Shown here one piece after another: positions 1 to 7,800 of a stretch of 14,496 nucleotides of DNA (the stretch's first letter is position 1; each line of letters begins with the position of its first letter). The stretch is from an uncultured Haemophilus sp. (GTDB lineage: Bacteria > Pseudomonadota > Gammaproteobacteria > Enterobacterales > Pasteurellaceae), in contig CAUGKJ010000006.1 of NCBI GenBank assembly GCA_959600045.1, forward strand, positions 1 to 14,496. Reading direction: 5' to 3'. The notes beneath the pieces were generated by a model. It saw only the letters and a program-made list of their open reading frames with translations, was not told the origin of the DNA and made no database searches. The translations under genes were made by a program, and so were the position numbers.

Positions 1-1231
1 CATCGACTTCATCATTAGAACCCTGGATTGGTTCAACACGATTTTCTACGCTCTCAAAGAAACCTGTTCTATCTAAACGCACTTTACCTAACTCAACTAA
101 TTGTGAGTTATACCAAGTTCCTTCTTGCTGACGCATTTCTTGACGCAATGTACTATCTGCAGAAACGGTATTACCTTCAAAGCGAACTTGACGTACAGAT
201 AAACGACGTCCTGCATCAACCACAAAGGTTAATGCTAATGTTTTATTCGCATCATCAAAAGTTGGTACAGCATTAACCGTTGCACTACCGTAACCACGTT
301 CACCTAATTTATCTTTAATTAAGCTTTCAACATTTTGCACATCCGCACGGCTGAACGTATCGTTTAAGTGAAGTTCACCTAATAATGGTTGCAATTCATC
401 AGCCATACCACCTAAGTTACCGACAATACGAGCAGAACTTAAATTGTATTTTTCGCCTTCACTTACATCAATAGTGATATCTGCTTTGGTATGCTCTTCA
501 TTTAACTGAACATCTGTTTTAGTCACTTTCGCTTTTGCGTAACCATTATTTTGGTAGTAATCTTGGATAGTTTGAATATCTTTCTCAAACTGAGAACCAT
601 CAAACTTATTACCCCAAAGTTTCCACCAAGCATCCGGTTGAAGCTCCATTTGTTCTTGTAATTTGCTGCTAGAAATCGCTTCATTTCCATTAAAAGTCAC
701 TGAACGAAGTTTTGCTGTATCATCTTCATCAATTTGAAGGGTTATTTCTGCACGGTTATTGGGTAAAGTCGTCACGATAGGCTCAACTTTCGCATTATAG
801 CGACCTACGCTCTTATAATGTTCTCTTAAGCTTTGAGCAAACCCTTCTAACTTCGCACGATTTAGCACCTCACCGCTCTTTAATCCATTTGCATCAAGAT
901 TTTGTTTCAGTGCTTCCGTAGGAACAGCTGAGTTGCCTTTAATATTCACTTCAGAAATGATTGGTTTCGCAATAACGCTCACAACTAATGCGTCGCCATC
1001 TTGGAAAGCTTTAACATCATCAAACTGTCCACTTACGAATAATGAACGTACAATATTGGCTACATCTTTATCCGTTACACGCTGACCACTACGAACAGGA
1101 AGGCTTGCGAGAATTTGCTGTTCTAAGTCTCCTTGAGCGCCGTCAACACGAATGTCTTTTGCTACAAATGGTGCCGCAAATACACTCGTTGTAGTACCGA
1201 ATAACAAACTTGCGATTAGAAGTTTTTTCAT
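1..1231 (-). CDS. bamA: BamA, outer-membrane protein assembly factor (N-terminal 410 codons; C-terminus off the left edge)
   Basis: BamA is the essential Omp85-family core of the BAM complex, which inserts beta-barrel proteins into the outer membrane. The start is ATG at 1231-1229, preceded by an AGGAT Shine-Dalgarno about 7 nt upstream. The protein begins with a signal peptide ([20 protein letters not shown], cleavage after A20), and the mature part opens with the POTRA-1-type segment [12 protein letters not shown]. The 410 codons cover essentially the five periplasmic POTRA repeats, seen as repeated segments such as [24 protein letters not shown] and [12 protein letters not shown]. The beta-barrel is outside the window. 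I read the frame codon by codon and found no internal stop. It lies 26 bp downstream of rseP and is probably co-transcribed with it. The family call is firm; the partial state comes only from the window edge. Confidence 0.95.
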   Translation of the reverse strand, partial: MKKLLIASLLFGTTTSVFAAPFVAKDIRVDGAQGDLEQQILASLPVRSGQRVTDKDVANIVRSLFVSGQFDDVKAFQDGDALVVSVIAKPIISEVNIKGNSAVPTEALKQNLDANGLKSGEVLNRAKLEGFAQSLREHYKSVGRYNAKVEPIVTTLPNNRAEITLQIDEDDTAKLRSVTFNGNEAISSSKLQEQMELQPDAWWKLWGNKFDGSQFEKDIQTIQDYYQNNGYAKAKVTKTDVQLNEEHTKADITIDVSEGEKYNLSSARIVGNLGGMADELQPLLGELHLNDTFSRADVQNVESLIKDKLGERGYGSATVNAVPTFDDANKTLALTFVVDAGRRLSVRQVRFEGNTVSADSTLRQEMRQQEGTWYNSQLVELGKVRLDRTGFFESVENRVEPIQGSNDEVD

Positions 1232-1257
1232 CGACTTTATCCTATAAAAAACAATAG

Positions 1258-2589
1258 TTATAAACGTAAGAAATCATTAAAAAGCACAAAAATTGTTTCA
1301 ATTAACAAGATTGTGAGCCCTATACGATAACTTAAATTTTGTACCCGTTCTGAAACAGGTCTTCCTTTGATAGCTTCCGCCGCCAAAAATACAAGATGTC
1401 CACCATCTAAAACTGGCAACGGAAATAAATTCATTATGCCTAAATTAACACTGATTAATGCGAGAAAACTTAAGAAATAAATCACACCCGCGTTAGAAGA
1501 TGCGCCTGCACCCTGGGCAATTGAAATTGGCCCAGCCAAACTAGAAAATGAAAGCTCTCCACTAAACAATTTCCCGATTGCCTTCACAATAAACCAAGAA
1601 ATTTGGCCTGTTTTTTCCACACCTTTTTGTAGGGCATCAAGAATACCATATTTTAATTCAGTTCGATACTGTTCGCCAACTTTTAAGAACGTCGGACTTA
1701 ACCCAACAAACCATTTACCGTCTCGATTCTTCTCCGGTTGCAAGGTTTTGTCAAAAATTTCTTGATTGCGTTCAACCTTGATTGTAAAAGGTTGACCTTG
1801 TTGCACCAGTGCAACAAAAGCTTTCCAATCAAGTGCGGTCGAATTTTCTGCTAAAATTTTATCTCCAATTAACAAGCCTGCTTTTTCTGCTGGTGAGTTT
1901 TCCACTACTTTAGATAGTATCATCTCTACTTTACTTGAAACAGGATTGATCCCTAATGTTTCAAATGCTGTTTCTTTATCTGGCTCAAATGACCAATTTT
2001 GCAGATTAATGGTTCGTTGATAAGGTTGGTCTTCACCAAAAGGTGTTAATGTGAGTTCAACCGAATCAGAACCTAACTTATCAGTGAGCAATAAATTAAT
2101 GGTTTCCCAATCGGGTGTATTCTTCCCATCAATTGCCAAAATCTGACTATTCGGTTCAATTTGAGCCACCGCAGCTGGAGAATTTGGCGTGACATTTTCA
2201 ATGACCGGTTTAACACTCGGAATACCAACAGAATAAATCACCCAATATGCCAAAATCGCAAAAATAAAATTAGCAAGGGGACCTGCAGCAATCACAAAAG
2301 CACGTTGCGCGACAGATTTGCTTTCAAATGCCTGCGATTTTAATTCTGCGGGAACTTCTTCATTTCGTCCATCAAGCATTTTGACATAACCGCCAAGTGG
2401 AATGGCCGAAATAGCAAACTCTGTGCCTAATTTATCTGTGCGTCGCCAAATCACTTTACCAAAGCCAATCGAAAAACGATGAACTTAAATACCACACTTT
2501 CTTGCCGCCCAAAAGTGGCCGTATTCGTGTATAGCAACCAATATGGCAATTGCAACAATAAATGAGCCAAGCGACCACAAAAACGACAT
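1258..2589 (-). pseudogene. rseP: RseP site-2 intramembrane zinc metalloprotease, interrupted by an in-frame TAA at codon 35
   Basis: RseP cleaves anti-sigma factor RseA within the inner membrane in the sigma-E envelope-stress pathway and also clears signal-peptide remnants. The full gene starts at ATG 2589-2587, with an AGGGAAAG Shine-Dalgarno overlapping the cdsA stop. It encodes 443 codons, the usual family length. Visible are the first membrane segment with zinc motif HEYGH (residues 21-25), tandem PDZ domains (about 115-310) and the second active-site motif NLFPLPVLDGGH with D395. Codon 35 (plus-strand positions 2485-2487) is TAA where the family has Lys, between ARKCGI and VHRFSIGFG. 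Both sides are in the same frame and well conserved, so a single substitution (AAA to TAA) explains it. The open remainder runs 1258-2454 from a GTG (codon 46), but a product starting there would lack HEYGH and could not be catalytic. This is either a sequence error or a real, recent nonsense mutation. Confidence 0.9.
1831..1839 (+). repeat. Uptake signal sequence (hUSS core), inside rseP
   Basis: Exact 9-bp core AAGTGCGGT. Confidence 0.85.
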
Positions 2590-2592
2590 GTT

Positions 2593-2600
2593 CTTTCCCT
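2593..2600 (-). promoter_or_regulatory. rseP ribosome binding site (fixes the true start at 2589)
   Basis: Minus-strand AGGGAAAG lies 3 nt before ATG 2589 and overlaps the cdsA TAG stop (2601-2599), as expected for translational coupling. A good RBS here, followed by the canonical RseP N-terminus, supports the start upstream of the premature TAA. The GTG at 2454 has no comparable site. Confidence 0.7.
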
Positions 2601-3465
2601 ATAACACAAAGAAATAGAAGTATGTGAAGAATGGTACTGCTGCCGTTAAGCTATCAATACGATCTAAAATTCCACCATGACCAGGAATTAATTGACTACT
2701 ATCTTTAATGCCGGATTCACGTTTAAACATACTTTCGGCTAAGTCACCTAATACAGAAATAGCCACAGTTGCCACAGAAAGCACAACAAAACCGCTCATT
2801 GCACGGCTACCTAATAAGGTTTCACCTGAGAAATGAATAAAGACAAATGCCAATACCGCTGCGGTGATCATGCCACCAAATACGCCTTGCCATGTTTTCC
2901 CCGGTGATACTTTCGGTGCAAGTTTGTGCTTACCAAAAGCTCGTCCGGCAAAATAGGCACCAGAGTCCGCTGCCCATACCAATACAAACACATAGAGCAA
3001 TAAGAATAAACCATGATGAGGATCAGCAGTATAATTATCTAAACGTAAACGTAAGACGGCGGCAACAAAAGGAATTAACGTAGAAAACGCAAACAAGAGT
3101 TGTAAAGGAATATTTTTGCCCCAAAACTTAGCAGAACTTGGATAAGTCACCACTAACACCAATGCAAGTGCCCACCAACCGACAGAGTTTAGCAATAACA
3201 ACGGTAAGTAGTTTTCAAATACCCGACCCGCATCCAAATAATTACCTTCGTTATAAAGCCAAAGGAAGATAAATGCACCTAAAAATGCCGCGATACAAAG
3301 GCGTGCTAAAGGATTTTTAAAACGAGCAAATTGAGCCCACTCCCAAATACCAAGCGTCGCCACAAAGCCTAAGGCTAGGGCAAAATAAAATGGGGTAAAT
3401 AAGAACAAGGCACATAATACCAAAGCAATCAACACAATGGCTGATAATACACGTTCTTTAAGCAT
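2599..3465 (-). CDS. cdsA: CdsA, phosphatidate cytidylyltransferase (CDP-diacylglycerol synthase)
   Basis: This integral inner-membrane enzyme makes CDP-diacylglycerol from phosphatidic acid and CTP, the precursor of all phosphoglycerolipids. The 288-residue protein has alternating hydrophobic segments along its length. Near the C-terminus it carries the family signature, residues S245 to R269: SMFKRESG, then KDSSQLIPGHGG, then LDR. The preceding loop at about 167-194 has conserved DSGAYFAGRAFGKHK and SPGKTW blocks. The length matches the family. It begins 11 bp after uppS, and its stop lies within the rseP ribosome binding site, so it sits in a tight lipid/envelope operon. Confidence 0.95.
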   Translation of the reverse strand: MLKERVLSAIVLIALVLCALFLFTPFYFALALGFVATLGIWEWAQFARFKNPLARLCIAAFLGAFIFLWLYNEGNYLDAGRVFENYLPLLLLNSVGWWALALVLVVTYPSSAKFWGKNIPLQLLFAFSTLIPFVAAVLRLRLDNYTADPHHGLFLLLYVFVLVWAADSGAYFAGRAFGKHKLAPKVSPGKTWQGVFGGMITAAVLAFVFIHFSGETLLGSRAMSGFVVLSVATVAISVLGDLAESMFKRESGIKDSSQLIPGHGGILDRIDSLTAAVPFFTYFYFFVL

Positions 3466-3476
3466 AAGTTCTCCGC

Positions 3477-4196
3477 TTATTCTGTCCCGCCAAAACGGCG
3501 ATGACGTTGTTGATAGCAGGCAATTGCCTGATTAAAATCTTTTTCACTAAAATCCGGCCAAAGCACATCTAAAAAACACAATTCCGCATACGCAATTTGC
3601 CAAAGCAAGAAATTGCTAATACGTTGCTCACCGCTTGTGCGAATTAGTAAATCGACTGGCGGCTCATCTTGTGTGACTAAATGTTGCTGGAAAAGTAATT
3701 CATTAATATCACTCACCGAAATCTCATTATCTTTTACTTTTTCAGCTAATTGTTGAGTCGCTTGAACAATATCCCAACAACCACCGTAATTAGCTGCAAT
3801 ATTTAAAGTCAGTGCGGTATTATTTTCCGTTAACTTTTCTGCTTTTGCGATCTTCTCTTGCAATTTTTCACTAAAACGAGAAACATCACCGATAATCTTT
3901 AAACGAATATTATTTTTGTGTAATTTTTTGACTTCTCGATCAAGCGCTTGCATAAAGAGCGTCATTAAAGCGCTCACTTCTTGCTCAGGGCGATTCCAGT
4001 TTTCACTGCTAAACGCATATAACGTCAAAAATTTAACACCGGTTTGTCGTGCATAACTCACCGCCCGGCGCACGGCTGCCACCCCATTTGTATGGCCAAA
4101 AATACGCAGCTTATTTTGTTGTTTCGCCCATCGCCCATTTCCATCCATTATGATGGCAACGTGTTCGGGAATATTATTGTTATCAAGTTCTTTCAT
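3477..4196 (-). CDS. uppS: UppS (IspU), undecaprenyl pyrophosphate synthase
   Basis: UppS condenses farnesyl-PP with eight isopentenyl-PP units to give undecaprenyl-PP, the lipid carrier for peptidoglycan and O-antigen. The 239-residue cis-prenyltransferase shows [11 protein letters not shown] with catalytic D18 (E. coli D26), the FSSENW block at 62-67, and the C-terminal [15 protein letters not shown] block. R186, R192 and E205 correspond to E. coli R194, R200 and E213. The ATG at 4196 has only a weak Shine-Dalgarno (TTTTAGA). The 40-bp gap to dxr contains an uptake signal sequence. It links upstream dxr, which feeds isoprenoid precursors, with downstream cdsA. Confidence 0.95.
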   Translation of the reverse strand: MKELDNNNIPEHVAIIMDGNGRWAKQQNKLRIFGHTNGVAAVRRAVSYARQTGVKFLTLYAFSSENWNRPEQEVSALMTLFMQALDREVKKLHKNNIRLKIIGDVSRFSEKLQEKIAKAEKLTENNTALTLNIAANYGGCWDIVQATQQLAEKVKDNEISVSDINELLFQQHLVTQDEPPVDLLIRTSGEQRISNFLLWQIAYAELCFLDVLWPDFSEKDFNQAIACYQQRHRRFGGTE

Positions 4197-4218
4197 TCTA
4201 AAATATTCGGATTTTATG

Positions 4219-4227
4219 ACCGCACTT
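4219..4227 (-). repeat. Uptake signal sequence, in the dxr-uppS gap
   Basis: Exact ACCGCACTT on the plus strand; it lies 22 bp upstream of the uppS ATG. Confidence 0.85.
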
Positions 4228-4236
4228 TGGTGTATT

Positions 4237-5436
4237 CTACATTAACTTTTTAATCAGCGAAGCGGCTAATTCACGTGCTTGCTTATCTACGGCTAAGACA
4301 TCATCAATGCTAGAAATAGTAGAAGCTGGCATTTGCTCAACCGTTGCTTGGTTAATTTTCGCAATATCCGTAAATTTAATATAGCCATCTAAAAAGGCTT
4401 GTACTGCGATTTCATTTGCCGCATTCATTGCGGTTGTCGCATACTGCCCTTCTGCAAAAGCATCGATCGCTAATTTTAAATTTGGATAACGATTAAAATC
4501 AGGTTCGATAAATGTCAATTCTTTGATTTTAAAGAAGTCTAATGGTTCCACACCACTGACTGTACGATTTGGATAAGCCATGGTTTCCGCAATGGGCGTG
4601 CGCATATCCGGGTTACCCATTTGAGCAATGACCGAGCCATCGACATAACGCACCATAGAATGAATAATAGATTGAGGATGAATAATCACTTCCATTTCAT
4701 CTGCTGATGCATTAAATAACCAGCGCGCCTCAATGTACTCTAAACCTTTATTCATCATTGTGGCAGAATCCACGGAGATTTTTTTACCCATTGACCAGTT
4801 TGGGTGAGCGACGGCTTGTTCTGGCGTAATATGTTCAAACTCGTTTAATGGCGTATAACGGAAAGGCCCACCAGAACCAGTTAAGACAATTTTACTGACC
4901 CCCAATTCTTTCAAAGGACAGAACCCAACCTTTTCTTGTGCCTCAGGCGGTAAGGATTGAAAAATCGCGTTATGTTCGCTATCAACAGGCAATAATTTTG
5001 CTTTTGACTGCTTCACTGCATCAATAAAGATCTGGCCACAAGTTACCAATGATTCTTTATTTGCAAGCAAGACTTTCTTACTCGCTTTTACTGCCGAAAG
5101 AGTTGGTAGTAATCCTGCAGCCCCAACAATGGCGGCCATAACTTGATCTGCGTCCGGATGTGCGGCCAACTCACAAATGGCTTTCTGCCCGGCTAAGACT
5201 TTTGTTTTAATGTGGTGTGAGGCTAATTTTTCTCGCAATACCTTTGCTGCATTTTCATCATCTAATGCAGCAAAGTGCGGTTGAAATTTCACGCATTGTT
5301 CAAACATTGTCTCAACATTTTTGCCTCCCACTAACGCAAAGGCATGGTATTTGTCAGGATTATGTTCGATAACAGAAAGGGTGCTATGACCGATAGAACC
5401 GGTTGATCCTAAAATAACAAGATTTTGTTTTTGCAT
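4237..5436 (-). CDS. dxr: Dxr (IspC), 1-deoxy-D-xylulose 5-phosphate reductoisomerase
   Basis: Dxr performs the first committed step of the non-mevalonate (MEP) isoprenoid pathway, converting DXP to 2-C-methylerythritol 4-phosphate with NADPH. The chosen start ([13 protein letters not shown] 5436) gives 399 residues, the usual length. The frame stays open to an ATG at 5514, but that extension crosses a terminator hairpin and is unlike the family. Visible are the Rossmann motif GSTGSIG (10-16), LLANKES, metal ligands D152 and E154 in [18 protein letters not shown], and [20 protein letters not shown] followed by metal ligand E233. The translation start lacks a clear Shine-Dalgarno; an uptake signal occupies the position 10-18 nt upstream. 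Confidence 0.95.
   Translation of the reverse strand: MQKQNLVILGSTGSIGHSTLSVIEHNPDKYHAFALVGGKNVETMFEQCVKFQPHFAALDDENAAKVLREKLASHHIKTKVLAGQKAICELAAHPDADQVMAAIVGAAGLLPTLSAVKASKKVLLANKESLVTCGQIFIDAVKQSKAKLLPVDSEHNAIFQSLPPEAQEKVGFCPLKELGVSKIVLTGSGGPFRYTPLNEFEHITPEQAVAHPNWSMGKKISVDSATMMNKGLEYIEARWLFNASADEMEVIIHPQSIIHSMVRYVDGSVIAQMGNPDMRTPIAETMAYPNRTVSGVEPLDFFKIKELTFIEPDFNRYPNLKLAIDAFAEGQYATTAMNAANEIAVQAFLDGYIKFTDIAKINQATVEQMPASTISSIDDVLAVDKQARELAASLIKKLM
5273..5281 (+). repeat. Uptake signal sequence, inside dxr
   Basis: Exact AAGTGCGGT. Confidence 0.85.
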
Positions 5437-5445
5437 AAAATTTCG

Positions 5446-5454
5446 ACCGCACTT
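5446..5454 (-). repeat. Uptake signal sequence, at the dxr translation start region
   Basis: Exact ACCGCACTT on the plus strand, 9 bp from the dxr ATG, where a Shine-Dalgarno would be expected. Confidence 0.85.
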
Positions 5455-5485
5455 TGTGCTTTTATTTTTTATCAGAATAGAACAA

Positions 5486-5506
5486 GGGCAGACACTTGGT
5501 CTGCCC
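5486..5506 (-). terminator. Rho-independent terminator after frr
   Basis: An 8-bp perfect GC-rich stem (GGGCAGAC at 5486-5493, GTCTGCCC at 5499-5506) has a 5-nt loop. On the minus strand it is followed by a T-rich stretch (TTGTTCTATTCT). It lies 18 bp after the frr stop and before dxr, so it should separate, or attenuate between, the translation and envelope units. Confidence 0.75.
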
Positions 5507-5524
5507 CAAAACATGGTTCGACAA

Positions 5525-6082
5525 TTAGAAATCCATTAATTCTTTTTCTTTATCTGCTAAGATCTCATCAACTTTTTTGATATAGCTATCAGTCACTTTT
5601 TGAATGATTTCTTCCGCTTTATGTTGATCGTTTTCGCTGATTTCTTTGTCTTTTAATAATGCTTTGATTTTATCATTTGCATCACGACGTACGTTACGAA
5701 TCGCGACTTTACCTTGCTCACCTTCGCTTTTTACGATTTTGATTAAATCACGACGACGTTCTTCAGTTAATGGAGGAAGAGGCACGCGAATTGTTGTGCC
5801 TTCTGAATATGGGTTTAAACCTAAATCAGAAGTTAAAATTGCTTTTTCTACTGCACTGATTAAAGAACGGTCAAATACTGTTACCGCTAAAGTACGCGCA
5901 TCTTCCGCAACAACGTTAGCTAATTGACGAAGTGGTGTCGCTGCACCATAGTATTCCACTTGGATCGCGTCTAATAAGCTGGGTTGAGCACGACCTGTAC
6001 GGATTTTTGCAATATGTCCACGCAACGCTTCGAGGCTTTTTTCCATACGAGCTTCAGCATCTTGTTTGATTTCATTAATCAT
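5525..6082 (-). CDS. frr: Frr, ribosome recycling factor (RRF)
   Basis: RRF works with EF-G to split the post-termination ribosome so that subunits can be reused. The protein has 185 residues, the standard length. It starts [20 protein letters not shown] and has the conserved [12 protein letters not shown] segment (about 27-38), [20 protein letters not shown] and the C-terminal [17 protein letters not shown]. These match the tRNA-shaped fold of a three-helix bundle plus a small beta domain. An AAAAGGAC Shine-Dalgarno precedes the ATG. In related bacteria pyrH lies directly upstream; here a lipoprotein gene on the other strand is interposed, so frr appears to have its own promoter. Confidence 0.96.
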   Translation of the reverse strand: MINEIKQDAEARMEKSLEALRGHIAKIRTGRAQPSLLDAIQVEYYGAATPLRQLANVVAEDARTLAVTVFDRSLISAVEKAILTSDLGLNPYSEGTTIRVPLPPLTEERRRDLIKIVKSEGEQGKVAIRNVRRDANDKIKALLKDKEISENDQHKAEEIIQKVTDSYIKKVDEILADKEKELMDF

Positions 6083-6121
6083 TCATTTGTCCTTTTTAAT
6101 AAATAAAGATAAAACACAGTG

Positions 6122-6150
6122 ATTTTACTGGATTTTTAGGGAGTTTTGAA
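6122..6150 (-). promoter_or_regulatory. Candidate sigma-70 promoter of frr
   Basis: On the minus strand, -35 TTCAAA (6150-6145) and -10 TAAAAT (6127-6122) are separated by exactly 17 bp, about 40 bp before the frr start. A promoter is expected here because the gene upstream runs in the opposite direction. This is a visual match only. Confidence 0.5.
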
Positions 6151-6176
6151 TCTTTTATTTTGAATATAAGTTTCTA

Positions 6177-6221
6177 TTGCTTAAAGCATGATTTGATAGT
6201 ATCTTGGCGCTCAATTAATAA
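6177..6221 (+). promoter_or_regulatory. Candidate promoter region of the small lipoprotein gene
   Basis: Two overlapping weak sigma-70-like pairs are visible: TTGCTT (6177-6182) with TATCTT (6200-6205), and TTGATA (6193-6198) with TAATAA (6216-6221). Both have 17-bp spacing. I cannot tell which is used. Confidence 0.3.
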
Positions 6222-6235
6222 CAGAGTATTTTAGT

Positions 6236-6658
6236 ATGATTTATAACATGAAAAACGTATTCCGTATTGCTGCTATAGTGTGCGCTTCAGCGTGGTTATC
6301 TAGCTGTTCAACTTATGCTCATCCAGGTACAACATTATATTGGTCAGGTAAAGATATTAGCGAATTTATAGCAGATAAAGGGGCTTGGCCTGACACTAAA
6401 AAGATTTGTAAGGATAAAGATAAGCCATTTCTTATTTATGGTTTTGCTAAACCTATTTACAATACATATGACCGTGAAGTAGGCCGAGGCCATCATGCTT
6501 ATGGTACAACTATTTATACGCAAACAGAATATCAATTTACAGGTAGATATAGATGGAATTATGTATTTACTGACATTGAAGGCAAAATTACTTCTGACCG
6601 TTCTGACACAGGCTTTGGTGATATTGATAAAGAGTTTAACTGCCAAAATATGGACTAA
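6236..6658 (+). CDS. Putative small lipoprotein of unknown function (possibly truncated by its stop codon)
   Basis: I do not recognise a named family. The 140-residue product has a lipoprotein signal: short charged N-terminus, hydrophobic stretch, then lipobox LSSC with C24, giving a mature start of CSTYAHPGTTLYW. The mature part is hydrophilic and aromatic-rich (YGFAKPIYNTYDREVGRGHH, YRWNYVFTDIEG), with further Cys in KKICKD and EFNCQ. The first ATG (6236) is preferred because an ACAGAG stretch lies 9 nt upstream; M5 has no such site. Reading past the TAA at 6656-6658 in the same frame gives 35 further codons to a TAA at 6764-6766, including the Cys-rich stretch EELCATACDMEHKKDC. The stop may therefore be a nonsense mutation in a roughly 176-codon gene. 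It sits opposite to its pyrH and frr neighbours, within a normally unbroken cluster. Confidence 0.7.
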   Translation: MIYNMKNVFRIAAIVCASAWLSSCSTYAHPGTTLYWSGKDISEFIADKGAWPDTKKICKDKDKPFLIYGFAKPIYNTYDREVGRGHHAYGTTIYTQTEYQFTGRYRWNYVFTDIEGKITSDRSDTGFGDIDKEFNCQNMD

Positions 6659-6766
6659 GTACTCAATGATAAAGCTAAAGTAATGGAAGAGCTTTGTGCA
6701 ACAGCTTGCGATATGGAGCATAAGAAAGATTGTATATTGCCGAAACCACAAGTAATTACACAATAA
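6659..6766 (+). other. In-frame coding-like continuation of the lipoprotein gene past its TAA
   Basis: This stretch has 35 sense codons in the same frame as the upstream lipoprotein, ending at TAA 6764-6766. It encodes VLNDKAKVMEELCATACDME followed by HKKDCILPKPQVITQ. Charged residues and three Cys, plus the placement just before a terminator-like hairpin, suggest it is the original C-terminus. The remaining bases to 6961 show only terminators and AT-rich DNA. Confidence 0.45.
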
Positions 6767-6779
6767 TATAAAACAAACA

Positions 6780-6811
6780 GCTTATCGTTAAGGTAAGTGG
6801 TTATTTTTTTT
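6780..6811 (+). terminator. Possible terminator of the lipoprotein gene
   Basis: A weak stem (GCTTATC 6780-6786 with GGTAAGT 6792-6798, two G-U pairs, 5-nt loop) is followed by TTATTTTTTTT on the plus strand. It lies 14 bp after the second TAA (6764-6766), which fits the longer form of the gene. Confidence 0.45.
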
Positions 6812-6912
6812 AACTAAAACATTCGAAAGAATCTAAAATACAATATCTTATTTGAATTTAATAATGTTTGTTTAAATATCGCCAATACATCTAAAACTGA
6901 TGTTAATACACA

Positions 6913-6943
6913 AAAAACGGTAGAAATCATTTCTACCGTTTTT
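6913..6943. terminator. Bidirectional Rho-independent terminator between the lipoprotein gene and pyrH
   Basis: A perfect 14-bp inverted repeat (6913-6926 and 6930-6943) has core ACGGTAGAAA, a 3-nt centre TCA, and A/T runs on the outer arms, so it can work in both directions. It lies 18 bp beyond the pyrH stop. Confidence 0.85.
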
Positions 6944-6961
6944 CATTTTGACTTTATTAAA

Positions 6962-7675
6962 TTAACAAATCGTTGTGCCTTCTTCTGTACCAAGTACCAC
7001 TTTACGTAACGCACCTGGTTTACACATATTAAATACACGAATTGGCATACCGTGGTCACGAGCGAGTGTGAACGCAGCTAAATCCATTACTTGTAATTCT
7101 TTATCAATCACTTCTGCATAAGATAATTTATGGTATAGCTTCGCATTAGGATTTTTTGCAGGGTCGCAATCATACACACCATCAACTTTGGTCGCTTTTA
7201 ACACGATATCCGCTTCAATTTCAATACCACGTAAGCATGCAGCAGAATCTGTAGTAAAGAACGGGCTACCTGTACCGGCTGAGAAAATGACTACACGTTT
7301 TTCACGCAACATTTTGATGGCTTCAGACCAGTTATAGGTATCGCAAATACCATTTAATTGGAATGCAGACATTAATTTTGCATTCACATCTGCACGGTGA
7401 AGCGCATCACGCATTGCCAAGCCATTCATCACGGTTGCAAGCATCCCCATATGGTCGCCCACCACGCGATTCATGCCGGCTTTAGCTAATTTTGCGCCAC
7501 GGAATAAGTTACCACCGCCGAGCACAACACCAACTTCCACGCCCATTTCAATTAATTCTTTAATCTCTAACGCCATACGATCAAGGATTGAAGGATCGAT
7601 ACCGAAGCCCTCGTCTCCTTGTAATGCTTCACCACTTAATTTCAATAAAATACGTTTGTAAATTGGTTGGCTCAT
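6962..7675 (-). CDS. pyrH: PyrH, uridylate (UMP) kinase
   Basis: PyrH phosphorylates UMP to UDP with ATP in pyrimidine nucleotide synthesis. It is a hexameric amino-acid-kinase-fold enzyme. The 237-residue protein has the N-terminal phosphate-binding segment [11 protein letters not shown], the glycine loop [11 protein letters not shown] (about 50-60), [12 protein letters not shown] for UMP and GTP-effector contacts, and [12 protein letters not shown]. The length is normal. An AGGAAAAG Shine-Dalgarno precedes ATG 7675. In E. coli it follows tsf directly; here a phosphoethanolamine-transferase-like gene on the other strand separates them, and pyrH has its own candidate promoter. Confidence 0.96.
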   Translation of the reverse strand: MSQPIYKRILLKLSGEALQGDEGFGIDPSILDRMALEIKELIEMGVEVGVVLGGGNLFRGAKLAKAGMNRVVGDHMGMLATVMNGLAMRDALHRADVNAKLMSAFQLNGICDTYNWSEAIKMLREKRVVIFSAGTGSPFFTTDSAACLRGIEIEADIVLKATKVDGVYDCDPAKNPNAKLYHKLSYAEVIDKELQVMDLAAFTLARDHGMPIRVFNMCKPGALRKVVLGTEEGTTIC

Positions 7676-7710
7676 TTGTCTTTTCCTTTGTCGGTTACAA
7701 AATTTGGCTT

Positions 7711-7719
7711 ATTCTAGCA
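7711..7719 (-). promoter_or_regulatory. Candidate extended -10 promoter of pyrH
   Basis: Minus-strand TGCTAGAAT matches the extended -10 form (TGn plus a TATAAT-like hexamer), 36 bp before the pyrH ATG. The -35 region is AT-rich with no good match. A promoter is expected because the upstream gene is divergent. Confidence 0.45.
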
Positions 7720-7760
7720 AAAGAGCGAAAAAGTTAAAAATGGAAATTGGTCAGAAAAGT

Positions 7761-7775
7761 GCGATAAAATATCGC
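7761..7775. repeat. Short palindrome in the pyrH / phosphoethanolamine transferase intergenic region
   Basis: GCGATA, AAA, TATCGC forms a perfect 6-bp inverted repeat 25 bp upstream of the divergent ATG at 7801. It may be an operator, a hairpin in the 5' UTR, or chance. Confidence 0.3.
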
Positions 7776-7800
7776 TGTTTTGATTTTATAGGTAAACTTT

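Noticed and set aside
28..276. 82-codon plus-strand ORF
   Set aside because: Lies wholly antisense to the intact bamA frame; no ribosome binding site or recognisable protein.
1258..2454. A short RseP variant starting at GTG 2454 as the genuine gene
   Set aside because: The upstream sequence encodes the conserved first helix with HEYGH in the same frame. The short form would lack the active site and has no good ribosome binding site.
3808..3816. Near-match to the uptake signal (CAGTGCGGT) in uppS
   Set aside because: One mismatch to the 9-bp core; not counted among the exact copies. Similar near-matches in the pyrH/transferase gap (AAGTGCGAT) and in the methyltransferase gene (ATCGCACTT) were also left out.
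5437..5514. Upstream in-frame extension of dxr to the ATG at 5514
   Set aside because: It would translate the terminator hairpin and has no similarity to Dxr N-termini; the start at 5436 gives the family length.
6344..6763. 139-codon minus-strand ORF opposite the lipoprotein gene
   Set aside because: The plus-strand reading has a proper lipobox signal and ribosome binding site. The antisense product looks like an AT-rich shadow (many Ile, Phe and Asn).
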